From: VGBK01 sp964354255
GTDB lineage: Bacteria > Actinomycetota > Acidimicrobiia > Spongiisociales > UBA11373
Reading direction: 5' to 3'
Length of the DNA stretch: 46,126 nucleotides
Assembly (NCBI GenBank): GCA_964354255.1
Contig: CAYGYX010000009.1
Location: 1-46,126, forward strand
Part shown: one piece after another, positions 22,333-30,744 of the stretch
Position numbering within the stretch: the first letter of the stretch is position 1
Layout of the letters: each line of letters begins with the position of its first letter
Made by a program: the position numbers and the translations under genes
Notes under the pieces: generated by a model
What the model was told of the DNA's origin: nothing
The model's database searches: none
The model's input: the letters and a program-made list of their open reading frames with translations, nothing else

Positions 22333-25137
22333 ATGGCGGGGCCGATGACCTCCCAGACCGCCTCCAGCCGGCCCGAACCACTCGGGGCGGTAGCCACCGT
22401 GGTGGTGGCCGAATCGGCGGAACGGCTGAAGGCCTGCCTGTCGGCGGTCGGGCAGCAAGTCTACGTTTCGTCCCAGGTCTTCGTGGCGGGCGGGGATCAG
22501 GCGGTGCGCGCCGTCGCCGCCGAGCACCAGGCCCTGTGGCGCCCGCACCTGCGGGCCGCCATGGATGCCTTCGGCCCCGAGACCGTCTTTGTCTGGCTGC
22601 TGCGCGACCGGGCCCGGCCCCTTCCCGACGCCCTCGAGGCGCTGGTGTCCGACGGGGCTCGGGTGGATGCTTCGGTGGCCGGGTCCAAGGTGCTCGACGT
22701 CGGCGACCCCTCGGTCCTGGTCTCGGTCGGCTACGCCACCGACGTCTTCGACGCTCCCTACAGCGGCCTGCAGGCCGGCGAGCTCGACCAGCAGCAATAC
22801 GACGTGATCCGAGACGTCGCCGCCGTGTCCGGGGCATCGATGCTGGTGCGCCTCGACCTGCTCCGCGGCCTCGGCGGCTTCGACCGGGCGATGGGGCCCA
22901 CCGCCGCCTCGATCGACCTCTGCCAGCGCGCCCGCCTGCGCGGCGGGCGGGTGGTGGCGGTGCCTTCCTCGGAGGTCCTCTACGAAGGACGCGATGTCGC
23001 CGCCAGCTGGCAGGAGCGGGCCGGGGAGCTCCGGGCCATGGTCAAGGTCTACAGCCCGATCACCCTGCTGTGGGCCGTGCCCCTCGCCTTTCTCTCCGGC
23101 CTGACGGAGAGCGTCGTTGGGCCCTTCCTGGGCCGTTGGCCCCTCTTTGGGTTCCTGGCCGGCTGGCTGCGAGCTCTGGTCGGCCTGCCTTCCACCCTCG
23201 TCGCCCGCTGGCGGACTCGCCGGTTCCGGGTCGTCGGCGACGAGGAGCTGTTCCGCTACCAGACCGGTGGGTCGGCCCGCCTCAAAGGGATGTACGACCA
23301 GGGCCTGGAGCGCCTGCGGGCCCGATTCCCCGAGGGGGTGCTCTCCGGCTTCTCCGACGCCATGGAGGCCGGCCAGCAGCGGCTCCGCCGCCCGGCGGTC
23401 GTGGTAGGGCTGGCGGTGATCGCCTTTGCCCTGGTGGCCACCCGTTCCATCTGGCTGGGCAGCCTGCCCATCGTCGGCTTCTCGTTGTCGGCCCCGGAAT
23501 CGGCGGCCGCGGCCCTCGGGGCCTACGCCGGCGGCTGGAACCCGGCCGGCCTCGGTTCCCCGGAGGTTCTGCGCCCCGAAGTGGCGGCCACCGCCCTGCT
23601 GCAGGCGGTGCTCCTCGGAAAGGCCGGCCTGGCCACGGCGGTGCTCGCCGTGGCGGCGTTCCTGGGCGGTGTGTTCGGCGCCGCCCGCCTCCTGCGGGTG
23701 TGGGGGGTAGGGCCGGTGGCCGGCTACCTGGCCGGCACCGTGCTCATGGCCGGCCCGGCCGTGTCGGCGATGGCGAGCGACGGTTCCTGGGCAACGGTGA
23801 TCGCCCTGGGTGCGGTGCCCTGGGCCGCCGTCGGAGCGCTGGCCCCGTGGCCGGGTCCGTGGCCGAGGAGGGCGGGCCGGCTGGCCGGGATCGTGCTGGC
23901 TACCGGCCTGGTCGGGGCCTTCGCCCCGGCCGGCCTATTCGTCCCGGCGGCGGCGGTGTTGCTCTGGGCGCTGGTGGGGCGGGGGCGGCGCTGGCCGGCC
24001 GTGCTGCTCGCTCTCGCCGGGGCGGCGCTGGCGGTGCCTCTCCTGATGCCATGGGTGCTCTACGCCGACCTGACCGCCCTGTTCACGGCGGGTTCCCCGG
24101 CCTTCTGGGAGCCGGCTTGGGTGGTGGCCGCCGCCGCGGCGGCTCTCCTGTTCACGCTGTTGGGTGGTGACCGGGCGATGGCCGCGGTGGCCGGGTGGGG
24201 TGGGCTGCTCGCCGCAGCCGGGTCGGTGCTGGCCCGGGGTGGAGAGCTGGGCGTGGGGAGGGAGGCCGGCCGGGTGGGCCTGATGGCCGCCTCGCTCGGC
24301 ATGGCGGCGGTGGCCGGAGCGGCTCTGGAGGCCGGGGCGCGCCACCGTGAGTTCGGTGGCCTGCGCGGGGCGGCGGGTGTGCTGGCCGCTCTGGCGGCGG
24401 TGGTCCTCGTCGGTAGCACCGCCGCCGTCGCGGTGCCGGGCCGGGCCGGGCTTCCCGAGGACCGCTTCACCGGCCTGCTCGCCTTCGCCACCGCCGGCGA
24501 GGGGACGCCGGCGCGGGTGCTGCTCTTCGGCCCCCATGAGGATCTGCCCGGTACCAGCCGCGATCTGGGGGGTCTGGGCTACCGGCTGATCACCCCGCCT
24601 CACACCCGGTCGTGGGACGCCTATCTGAACGAGCCGCGTCTCGGGGACGAGGCCCTCCAGGCCCTGCTCGAGGACCTCCTCGAGGGCGACGTGCGGCGGG
24701 CCGGTGAGCGCCTGGCCGCCTTCGGCATCGGCTGGGTGGCCTTCACCGAGGCGAGCCCGCTGGAGGCGATCTTCGAGGCACAACTGGACATGGTCCCGCT
24801 GCGCGGCCTCGAGCTTCCCACCTTCCGCAATGAGGTGGTCGCCGCCGTCGCCCTCGGGCCCGAGGGCATCGCCTGGGAGCCCGACGGCACCGGGTTCCGC
24901 CGTCCGGAGGATGCCGGCAACGATGTCGTCTACCTGGCGGTCAATGCCGACTACCGCTGGGGGCCGGGGGAGTGGAGCCAGGCGGACTGGGCCAACCAGG
25001 TGGAGACCGCCGGATCGGAGGTCCGCTTCGCCACCAACCCCACGCGCCGCTACCTGGCCTTGGGCTCGGCCGCCTGGCTGGCGGCGTTGGTCGCCCTGCT
25101 CGGGGTGGGCTGGTGGGGTCGGAGGGCGGAGCGATGA
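22333..25137 (+). CDS. Large membrane glycosyltransferase family 2 protein
   Basis: 934 aa. Residues about 10-240 resemble a GT2 domain (ATVVVAESAERLKACLSAV; YDVIRDVAAVSGASMLVRLDLLRGLGGFD; SIDLCQRARLRGGRVVAVP), but the usual DxD is not obvious, so catalysis is uncertain. About 12 hydrophobic segments follow between residues 240 and 700, then a soluble, probably extracytoplasmic region and a final membrane helix near the C-terminus. Actinobacteria commonly carry such a protein just upstream of DUF5719, as here, where the ATG of DUF5719 overlaps this stop codon (ATGA). Role probably in cell-envelope glycan assembly. The ATG at 22345 is an alternative start. Confidence 0.8.
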   Translation: MAGPMTSQTASSRPEPLGAVATVVVAESAERLKACLSAVGQQVYVSSQVFVAGGDQAVRAVAAEHQALWRPHLRAAMDAFGPETVFVWLLRDRARPLPDALEALVSDGARVDASVAGSKVLDVGDPSVLVSVGYATDVFDAPYSGLQAGELDQQQYDVIRDVAAVSGASMLVRLDLLRGLGGFDRAMGPTAASIDLCQRARLRGGRVVAVPSSEVLYEGRDVAASWQERAGELRAMVKVYSPITLLWAVPLAFLSGLTESVVGPFLGRWPLFGFLAGWLRALVGLPSTLVARWRTRRFRVVGDEELFRYQTGGSARLKGMYDQGLERLRARFPEGVLSGFSDAMEAGQQRLRRPAVVVGLAVIAFALVATRSIWLGSLPIVGFSLSAPESAAAALGAYAGGWNPAGLGSPEVLRPEVAATALLQAVLLGKAGLATAVLAVAAFLGGVFGAARLLRVWGVGPVAGYLAGTVLMAGPAVSAMASDGSWATVIALGAVPWAAVGALAPWPGPWPRRAGRLAGIVLATGLVGAFAPAGLFVPAAAVLLWALVGRGRRWPAVLLALAGAALAVPLLMPWVLYADLTALFTAGSPAFWEPAWVVAAAAAALLFTLLGGDRAMAAVAGWGGLLAAAGSVLARGGELGVGREAGRVGLMAASLGMAAVAGAALEAGARHREFGGLRGAAGVLAALAAVVLVGSTAAVAVPGRAGLPEDRFTGLLAFATAGEGTPARVLLFGPHEDLPGTSRDLGGLGYRLITPPHTRSWDAYLNEPRLGDEALQALLEDLLEGDVRRAGERLAAFGIGWVAFTEASPLEAIFEAQLDMVPLRGLELPTFRNEVVAAVALGPEGIAWEPDGTGFRRPEDAGNDVVYLAVNADYRWGPGEWSQADWANQVETAGSEVRFATNPTRRYLALGSAAWLAALVALLGVGWWGRRAER

Positions 25138-26477
25138 GGCGTCTCCTGCTACTGGCGGCGGTGGGGGCGGTCCTCGCCGTCGCCTTCCTGATCCCGGCAC
25201 CGGATCCGGCGCCCGAGCCGCTGCAGGGGCTGATCGTCGAGGCTCCGGGCCTCTCCTCCCCCGCGGAAGCGAGCATCTGGTACTGCCCCTGGGCTCAATC
25301 CGATGCCTCCCGGGATTCGGTCTTTGGGGTTGTCTCCCTCGTCGAGGCCGCCGCGGTCTTCACCTTCCCGGTGGCCGTGCCCGGCCAGCCGGCCGACACC
25401 GCCACCCTGGAATTGGCCGGGCGGGGGGCGGCCACCCTGGAGCTGAGGGAAGTCGCCCAAAGGGGGGATTCCCCGGGCTTTGCCGAGTTCAACGGCGGGC
25501 CGGCGGCCGTGTCGGTGACGGTGATGGGGGAGGGGGTGCTCGCCGCCGACGCCTGCGTGTCCTCTGGGCCGGACGTCTGGCACTTTCCCGGGGGCTCGAC
25601 CATGCCCGGCGAGCGCCTCACCTTGCGCATCTTCAACCCATTCCCGGAGCCGGCCAAGGTGACCGTCACCGGGGCCTCCGACATCGGGGTGGAGGCCCTC
25701 GGCGAGCTCGAGAGCCTGCCGATAGGCGCCCGTTCCTGGCGTGATGTGGAGTTCGAGTCCCTGCTGCGCCAGCGCCAGAACCTGGTGATCACCGTGACGG
25801 CGGTGGAGGGGGTGGTGGTGCCGGCCATGGTCTTGGGCAACGAAGCCGATGAGGACTGGTGGCCCGGGGTGGGAGAGGCGACCGAGTGGGAGTTCCCAGT
25901 GGCGAGGGTGACGGACACCGACGGCTACCTGGTGGTGCACAACCCGGGCCTGGGCTCAGTCGAGGTGAGCGTCGATCTGTTCACCCCGGAGGGCCCGATC
26001 ATCGAGGCCTTCACCGCCAGCGTGACGCCGGAGGCACCCGCCCGCTTCGATCTCTCCGCCTACCCGGGTGACTCCCTCGGCGCCCGGGTGGTGGCGAGCG
26101 GCCCGGTGGCGGCGGCGGTGGTCGCCGTAGGGGAAAGGGAAGTGGCGGTGATGCCCGGCGCCGCCCAGCAGGCGTCGACCTGGCTGCTGCCCGGGCTGCG
26201 CCGCCTTCCTTTGCACGCGGCCAGCATCTGGCTGCTCAACACCTCGTCGGAGGAGTCGATCTCGGCAACGGTGAGCGCTCTCGGCGGCGGGGGGTCGAGC
26301 GGGGAGACGGTGGTGGTGGCCCCGGGGGTGCCCCGGCAGGTGGACGTGACCGTCCGGGGCGCCGAAGGTTTCCTGGTCGAGGCCTCCTCGCCGCTGACGG
26401 TTGCCTGGACCGTGCGCGGCCCCGGCGGCCTGGCCTTCGCCCTGGCCTCTCCGGTCGCCGAGCCCGAGGCGGAATGA
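25134..26477 (+). CDS. DUF5719-type exported protein
   Basis: 447 aa. N-terminal membrane anchor or signal (MRRLLLLAAVGAVLAVAFLIP), then a secreted beta-rich region with repeated Ig-like modules (for example LTLRIFNPFPEPAKVTVTGAS, GYLVVHNPGLGSVEVSVDLF, ASIWLLNTSSEESISATVSA). The start of the mature part (SSPAEASIWYCPWA) matches the DUF5719 family, in which such Trp-Tyr-Cys-Pro segments are typical. It is translationally coupled to the GT2 membrane protein, so the two likely work together at the cell surface. Biochemical role unknown. Confidence 0.8.
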   Translation: MRRLLLLAAVGAVLAVAFLIPAPDPAPEPLQGLIVEAPGLSSPAEASIWYCPWAQSDASRDSVFGVVSLVEAAAVFTFPVAVPGQPADTATLELAGRGAATLELREVAQRGDSPGFAEFNGGPAAVSVTVMGEGVLAADACVSSGPDVWHFPGGSTMPGERLTLRIFNPFPEPAKVTVTGASDIGVEALGELESLPIGARSWRDVEFESLLRQRQNLVITVTAVEGVVVPAMVLGNEADEDWWPGVGEATEWEFPVARVTDTDGYLVVHNPGLGSVEVSVDLFTPEGPIIEAFTASVTPEAPARFDLSAYPGDSLGARVVASGPVAAAVVAVGEREVAVMPGAAQQASTWLLPGLRRLPLHAASIWLLNTSSEESISATVSALGGGGSSGETVVVAPGVPRQVDVTVRGAEGFLVEASSPLTVAWTVRGPGGLAFALASPVAEPEAE

Positions 26478-26486
26478 CAAAACCGA

Positions 26487-26511
26487 CTTACGCGCGGTGG
26501 ACGCGCGTAAG
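26487..26511. repeat. Perfect 10-bp inverted repeat, 5-base loop
   Basis: CTTACGCGCG and CGCGCGTAAG flank GTGGA, starting ten bases after the DUF5719 stop. It could end the upstream operon (there is no T-run) or be an operator upstream of the DUF3499 promoter. Confidence 0.6.
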
Positions 26512-26550
26512 AACGACACCGGCGTAATCACACCGCGGTGGTTCATCGGG

Positions 26551-26556
26551 TAGAGT
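26551..26556 (+). promoter_or_regulatory. -10 element for a leaderless DUF3499 mRNA
   Basis: TAGAGT sits nine bases before the ATG at 26566 and no Shine-Dalgarno sequence lies between. The palindrome CACCGCGGTG (26531-26540) falls in the upstream promoter region. Confidence 0.45.
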
Positions 26557-26565
26557 GGGCGGACG

Positions 26566-26793
26566 ATGATCGAACGCTGCGTCCGCTGCGGCGCCCCGGC
26601 GGGCATCAAGATGGCCTTCGCGTATGAGGCCCGGCTCATCTGGCTGGAGGACCTGACCCGGCCGGTGGTCCCCGGGCTCGGCTACGCGATGTGCGAATCC
26701 CATGCCGATCGGCTCACCCCTCCGGTGGGTTGGTCCCTGCTCGACGGGCGCCGTCCCGTTCGTCCCCTGTTCGCCGCCCTCGAGGTGGCTTGA
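26566..26793 (+). CDS. DUF3499-like small protein
   Basis: 75 aa. The N-terminal CVRCGAPAG and the later MCESHADRLTPPVGWSLLD match the DUF3499 pattern (two Cys, then C-x2-H-A-x-R-L-T-x-P-x-G-W), a small probable zinc-binding family confined to actinobacteria. From memory, DUF3499 lies beside manB in Mycobacterium (Rv3258c) and Streptomyces; here manB is 4 kb further on. Probable leaderless start. Function unknown. Confidence 0.82.
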   Translation: MIERCVRCGAPAGIKMAFAYEARLIWLEDLTRPVVPGLGYAMCESHADRLTPPVGWSLLDGRRPVRPLFAALEVA

Positions 26794-26819
26794 TGAGCCG
26801 CTTCCCGGGCTGAGCCGCC

Positions 26820-27170
26820 GTGCCCCTAGACCGCGATGTGCTCGAGGCGGTCCGGGAGATGGACGAGCACGACCTGCGGCGCCTGCTGATCCTCGCCAAG
26901 GCTCGTCTCGAAGCCAAGGGCGCCGCCTTCGACTCGGCGGCTCCCCGGGTGCGGCTGCAGGCCCGCCTGGTCCGCTGCGGCAAGCCGAACTGCACCCGCT
27001 GCCCCCATGGCCCCTACTGGTACGCGTACTGGATGGAGGGCGGCCGGCGGCGCTCGCGTTACGTGGGCAAGCTGGGCGACGGGGTGGAGGCGACGGGTTC
27101 CTCTGCCCATCAGGGGACGGGCGCCGTTGCGGGCCGTGAGCATCCCCCCGGGAAGCGGGGGACGACCTAA
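26820..27170 (+). CDS. DUF6788-like small cysteine-rich protein
   Basis: 116 aa. An N-terminal helix (LEAVREMDEHDLRRLLILAKARLEA) is followed by the characteristic CGKPNCTRCPHGPYWYAYW block with three cysteines and one His, then a basic GGRRRSRYVGKLGD. This matches small DUF6788-type proteins, thought to bind metal or nucleic acid. The last 30 residues are low-complexity. GTG start at 26820, 26 bases after the DUF3499 stop, so the two probably share a transcript. Confidence 0.68.
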   Translation: MPLDRDVLEAVREMDEHDLRRLLILAKARLEAKGAAFDSAAPRVRLQARLVRCGKPNCTRCPHGPYWYAYWMEGGRRRSRYVGKLGDGVEATGSSAHQGTGAVAGREHPPGKRGTT

Positions 27171-27235
27171 AGAACGACTTAAGTCGGGTGCCTCGCCGGC
27201 CGATGTCGACTGCAGTGCATCAGGAGGAAGGTCGT

Positions 27236-27445
27236 ATGCGCACGCCCCGGTCCCGGCGGTGGCTCGGAAGCAGCGGAACTTGTGCCAATTGCGGGGGCAC
27301 CGACGCGATCGAGATCCGGCTGCGGCTGAACGACGACACCGAGGTCGACTTCCATTGCTGTCACCGCTGCGAGCACCGCTGGTGGGATGCCGACGGGGAG
27401 TTGATCGACCTCACCGCCGTGCTGGGACTGGCCCGGCGCCGCTGA
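27236..27445 (+). CDS. Small zinc-ribbon protein
   Basis: 69 aa starting MRTPRSRRWLGSSG. Two CxxC pairs (CANCGG and CHRCEHRWW) about 25 residues apart form a zinc ribbon; the sequence between is acidic and beta-like (AIEIRLRLNDDTEVDFHC). A very good AGGAGG ribosome site at 27222-27227, eight bases before the ATG, fixes the start; an in-frame ATG at 27188 has none. Third of three small Cys-rich genes in a row. It might be a transcription- or ribosome-associated ribbon; function unknown. Confidence 0.75.
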   Translation: MRTPRSRRWLGSSGTCANCGGTDAIEIRLRLNDDTEVDFHCCHRCEHRWWDADGELIDLTAVLGLARRR

Positions 27446-27477
27446 AGGCCCGCCGCTTCGTTAGCCCATCTCCGCGG

Positions 27478-27483
27478 TAGCCT
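27478..27483 (+). promoter_or_regulatory. -10 element for a leaderless membrane-protein mRNA
   Basis: TAGCCT, eight bases before the GTG at 27492, in the same context (GTAGCCTG) as the element at 13659. Confidence 0.4.
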
Positions 27484-27491
27484 GCGGGGCC

Positions 27492-29981
27492 GTGGTTCGG
27501 CTTCTGCCCGACTCGTTGCTCCCGCCGGAGAAGGGGAGCGTTGCCGACCGGCGCTCCCGGCTGGTGGTGGCGGCCGTCGTGGTCGCCGCCTCCCTCATGG
27601 CCTTCATCGCCATGCGGCCGGACAAGATCTTCCTGGCCAACACTCCCTCGGGCGGCGACATGGGGGCCCACGTCCTCATCCCGGCCTACCTGCGCGACAC
27701 CCTGCTTCCCTCGGGGCGCCTGCTCGGATGGAGCAACGACTGGTACGCCGGGTTCCCCATGCTCTACTTCTACTTCCCGCTGCCGGCCTTCGTCATCGTG
27801 CTGCTCGACCTGCTGCTGCCCTACGGCGTGGCCTTCAAGCTGGTGACCGTGGCGGGCCTGGTCGCCCTGCCCCCCGCCTCCTACTACTTCGCCCGGTCCA
27901 TGGGGTTCGCCCGGCCGGTGGCCCTGGTTGGGGGCATTGCCGGCTCCACCTTCATGTTCATGGAAACCTTCTCGATCTTCGGGGGGAACACCCTCTCCAC
28001 CCTGGCGGGGGAGTACTCGTTCTCGTGGTCCTTCGCCCTCAGCCTGGTCTACCTGGGCATGGTCATCCGCAACACTCGGGAAGGGCGGGGCTTCACTGTG
28101 GGGCCGGCGGTGGTGCTGGCGCTCACCGCGTTGTGCCACATCATCACCACCCTGGTGGTGGTGGTGGCTTCATTGCCTCTGCTGCTGCGTCGCAAGGGCC
28201 CGAGCGCGGTGGTGGGGGCCTGGGGCCTCGGCTTCGCCTTGGCGGCCTTCTGGGCGCTCCCGCTGGTATTCCGGGTGGGCTACAGCAGCGACATGGGCTG
28301 GCACCCGGTCGGCGACCTGTGGCAGGTGTTCCCCCGTGATCTCTGGCCGATGATGGTGCTCGGCGCCGCCGGCCTGGCCTGGGCGGTGAGCCGGCGGATG
28401 ACGGTGGGCCCGGCCTTGACCCTGATCGTCTTCCCGCTGGTCGGGTTCTTCGCGATCCGCTACGCCGACTGGACCAAGCTCTACAACGCCCGGCTGCTGC
28501 CCTACTGGTACTACGCCGTCTTCCTCTTCGCCGGCCTTTTCGTCGGGCTCGCCTTGATGGAGCTGGTGCGGCGGCTCCGCCTGCAGCCGAGCGGCGTCTG
28601 GGGGACGGCGGTGCTGGCCGCCGTGGTGTTCCTGGTCGTGTCGGCCCTGGGCATCCAGAAGACCCCGGCCTGGGCGCAGTGGAACTACTCCGGGTACGAA
28701 GGCAAGCCGGCCTACGCCGAATACCGGGCCGTTCTCGAACTCGTGGACACCCTCCCGCCCGGCCGCATCATGTGGGAGGCCAACAACGAGATGAACAAGT
28801 ACGGCACCCCCATGGCCCTCATGCTCTTCCCCTACTGGAGCGAGGGTCATCCCTCCATGGAGGGCCTCCTGTTCGAGTCTTCGCTGACCACCCGGTTCCA
28901 CTTCCTCAACGCGGCCGAGGTCAGCCTGCGGCCCTCCAACCCCGTCGGTGGCTTGCGCTATCACACCATGGACTTCGCCCGGGCGGTGCCGCACCTGGCC
29001 CTGTACGACGTGGCCTACTACGTGTCGTACACCGAGGAGGCCGCCACGGCCGCCGCCGACTACGGGCTCGAGCTACTGGGCGAGGCACCGCCCTTCAAGG
29101 TGTTCGCCCTCCCTGAGACCGAGTTGGTGGAGATCGCCGCCTATCAGCCCTCGGTCTGGGGGGGCGAGGGCTCCTTCCTGGAGGCGTCGCTGACGTGGTA
29201 CGACGATCTGGGGCTGCTCGAGCGTTGGATGGTGGCCCAGGGGCCCGAAGACTGGCCGCGGGTGCAGTTCCTGCGGGTGGAGAAGGTGGTGAAGGGCGGC
29301 CCCGCCGCCTGCTCCGACTTCTCCTTCACCCTCGACGGGGGTGAGGCAGTCGCCTTCGACGATGACTGCGCCAACCTGCTCATCCTGCCGGTGGGCTCCA
29401 CCCACTCGGTGGTGGAGGTGGGGCGGGTGGCCGACTACGAGGTCAGCTATGGCAACTGCCGCTATGTGGAGATCGTGCGCGAGCAGACGGCGGTCTGCAC
29501 CATCACCAACACCTATGGGGAGGCTCTGGTCCCCAACGGCTCACCGACCATCCCCGGAGATGCGAAGGGGATGGGGGAGCTCCTCTCCGACCTCCCTGCC
29601 GATGCGCTGGGGACCTTCTCCGCGACCGACGGCGATTTCCAGGTGCTCGGGGTGGTGGCCTCGGCGGAGCCCATCACCACGACCGGGGTGGTGAGCGACA
29701 TCGTGCTCGAGCCGCACCGCATCTCCTTCCACACCACCGCGGTGGGAGTGCCCCATCTGGTGAAGGTCTCCTACTTCCCCAACTGGCGGGCCACCAACGC
29801 CGACGGGCCCTACCGGGCCACCCCCTCGCTCATGGTGGTGGTGCCCACCGATGAGGACGTGGTCGTCGAGTTCGACAACACCTGGGTGGAGAACGGCGGA
29901 ATGCTGCTCACCGGGGCGGCGCTGCTCGGGCTGGCGGGTCTCGGGGTGGCCCGCCTGGTGCGCCGGCGGCGGGCCGCCTAG
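27492..29981 (+). CDS. YfhO/PTPS-related multi-membrane protein with an inserted prealbumin-like domain
   Basis: 829 aa. A GT-C-like membrane core with about 11 helices starts after residue 20 and includes the family's first loop GGDMGAHVLIPAYLRDTLLP and YFYFPLPAFVIVLL. It resembles the 6-pyruvoyl-tetrahydropterin-synthase-related membrane family (PF10131) and YfhO, both of which include likely polyprenyl-phosphate-sugar-dependent glycosyltransferases. After residue 400 comes a large extracytoplasmic part. Residues about 592-675 (VEKVVKGGPAACSDFSFTL to AVCTITNT, four cysteines) look like the prealbumin-like (SpaA/DUF5979) folds seen in surface proteins. A final helix sits near 810. The stop codon shares CTAG with the convergent GT2 gene. 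Confidence 0.82.
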   Translation: MVRLLPDSLLPPEKGSVADRRSRLVVAAVVVAASLMAFIAMRPDKIFLANTPSGGDMGAHVLIPAYLRDTLLPSGRLLGWSNDWYAGFPMLYFYFPLPAFVIVLLDLLLPYGVAFKLVTVAGLVALPPASYYFARSMGFARPVALVGGIAGSTFMFMETFSIFGGNTLSTLAGEYSFSWSFALSLVYLGMVIRNTREGRGFTVGPAVVLALTALCHIITTLVVVVASLPLLLRRKGPSAVVGAWGLGFALAAFWALPLVFRVGYSSDMGWHPVGDLWQVFPRDLWPMMVLGAAGLAWAVSRRMTVGPALTLIVFPLVGFFAIRYADWTKLYNARLLPYWYYAVFLFAGLFVGLALMELVRRLRLQPSGVWGTAVLAAVVFLVVSALGIQKTPAWAQWNYSGYEGKPAYAEYRAVLELVDTLPPGRIMWEANNEMNKYGTPMALMLFPYWSEGHPSMEGLLFESSLTTRFHFLNAAEVSLRPSNPVGGLRYHTMDFARAVPHLALYDVAYYVSYTEEAATAAADYGLELLGEAPPFKVFALPETELVEIAAYQPSVWGGEGSFLEASLTWYDDLGLLERWMVAQGPEDWPRVQFLRVEKVVKGGPAACSDFSFTLDGGEAVAFDDDCANLLILPVGSTHSVVEVGRVADYEVSYGNCRYVEIVREQTAVCTITNTYGEALVPNGSPTIPGDAKGMGELLSDLPADALGTFSATDGDFQVLGVVASAEPITTTGVVSDIVLEPHRISFHTTAVGVPHLVKVSYFPNWRATNADGPYRATPSLMVVVPTDEDVVVEFDNTWVENGGMLLTGAALLGLAGLGVARLVRRRRAA

Positions 29982-30688
29982 CGCTCCGCCCAGAGCTGCC
30001 AGCGGATGCGAGCCAGGCCCGCCAGCGTGCGGGGCACCCGGCTGAGGAAGGTGGAGCGGGCCTTCCGCTGCTCCACGACCACGGCCGGCACCTCGGCGAT
30101 GTGGTAGCCGGCCCGTTCGGCCCGGATGACCAGCTCGGTGTCGAAGAGGTCGAGCGTGGAGCGGACCAGCGGGACGATCTCCTCGACTACCGGGCGGCTT
30201 ACCATTTTCATGCCGTGGGTGTCGCTCACCCGGGAGCGGAACAGGAGCCGGAGGAGCAGGTTGAAGCCCCGGGTCCCCAGGCGGCGGAGGCGGCTACGGC
30301 GGTCATCGGCCCCCGGCGCCCGCTTCGAGGCGAGCACCAGGTCGGCGGTATCGGCCCGGTCGAGGGCGGCGCGCAGGAAGTCGCCGGAGAAGTAGTCGAT
30401 GTCGAAGTTGACCACCCAGCGCCCGGTGGCGGCCCGGAACCCGGCCCGCATCGCCGCCCCGTAGTTCGGTTCGGGGAGGCTGAGCACCCGGACGGCGGCC
30501 GGTTCGGCGGCGGCCAGGCCGGCGGCGACTCGGGCGGTGCCGTCGGTCGAGCCGTTCTCGGCGAGGATCACCTCGTAGGTTTCGGCCAGGGCGTCCAACT
30601 CGGCGCGCAAGGCGGAGAGGGCGCCGGGGAGGTAGGCCGCCTCGTTGTGGATGGGGATCACCACGCTCAGCGTGGGAGCCGAGGTCAT
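29978..30688 (-). CDS. Family 2 glycosyltransferase (polyprenyl-phosphate sugar transferase-like)
   Basis: 236 aa GT-A enzyme: LSVVIPIHNEAAYLPGALSAL at the start, ILAENGSTDGTARVA with the nucleotide-sugar Asp, and NFDIDYFSGDFL as a DxD-like metal motif. THGMKMVSRPVVEEI and TELVIRAERAGYHIAEVPAVV follow. It has no membrane helices and resembles dolichyl-phosphate-mannose or polyprenyl-phosphate-glucose synthases. It may supply lipid-linked sugar to the neighbouring GT-C-like protein, whose 3' end it meets head-on. Confidence 0.87.
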   Translation of the reverse strand: MTSAPTLSVVIPIHNEAAYLPGALSALRAELDALAETYEVILAENGSTDGTARVAAGLAAAEPAAVRVLSLPEPNYGAAMRAGFRAATGRWVVNFDIDYFSGDFLRAALDRADTADLVLASKRAPGADDRRSRLRRLGTRGFNLLLRLLFRSRVSDTHGMKMVSRPVVEEIVPLVRSTLDLFDTELVIRAERAGYHIAEVPAVVVEQRKARSTFLSRVPRTLAGLARIRWQLWAER

Positions 30689-30697
30689 GGGCCACCG

Positions 30698-30703
30698 AGT
30701 CTA
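30698..30703 (-). promoter_or_regulatory. -10 element for a leaderless GT2 mRNA
   Basis: TAGACT on the minus strand lies nine bases before the ATG at 30688. It is back to back with the manB element 26 bases away. Confidence 0.45.
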
Positions 30704-30729
30704 GGGCGGGGTGCCGGCACTACCGCCCG

Positions 30730-30735
30730 TACAAT
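30730..30735 (+). promoter_or_regulatory. -10 element for a leaderless manB mRNA
   Basis: TACAAT matches the sigma70 -10 consensus at five of six positions and lies nine bases before the GTG at 30745. No Shine-Dalgarno sequence is present. Confidence 0.5.
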
Positions 30736-30744
30736 GGCCGGGCA

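Noticed and set aside
27175..27186. 12-bp palindrome CGACTTAAGTCG upstream of the zinc-ribbon gene
   Set aside because: Perfect 12-bp palindromes are expected about ten times by chance in 46 kb, and no promoter context supports it.
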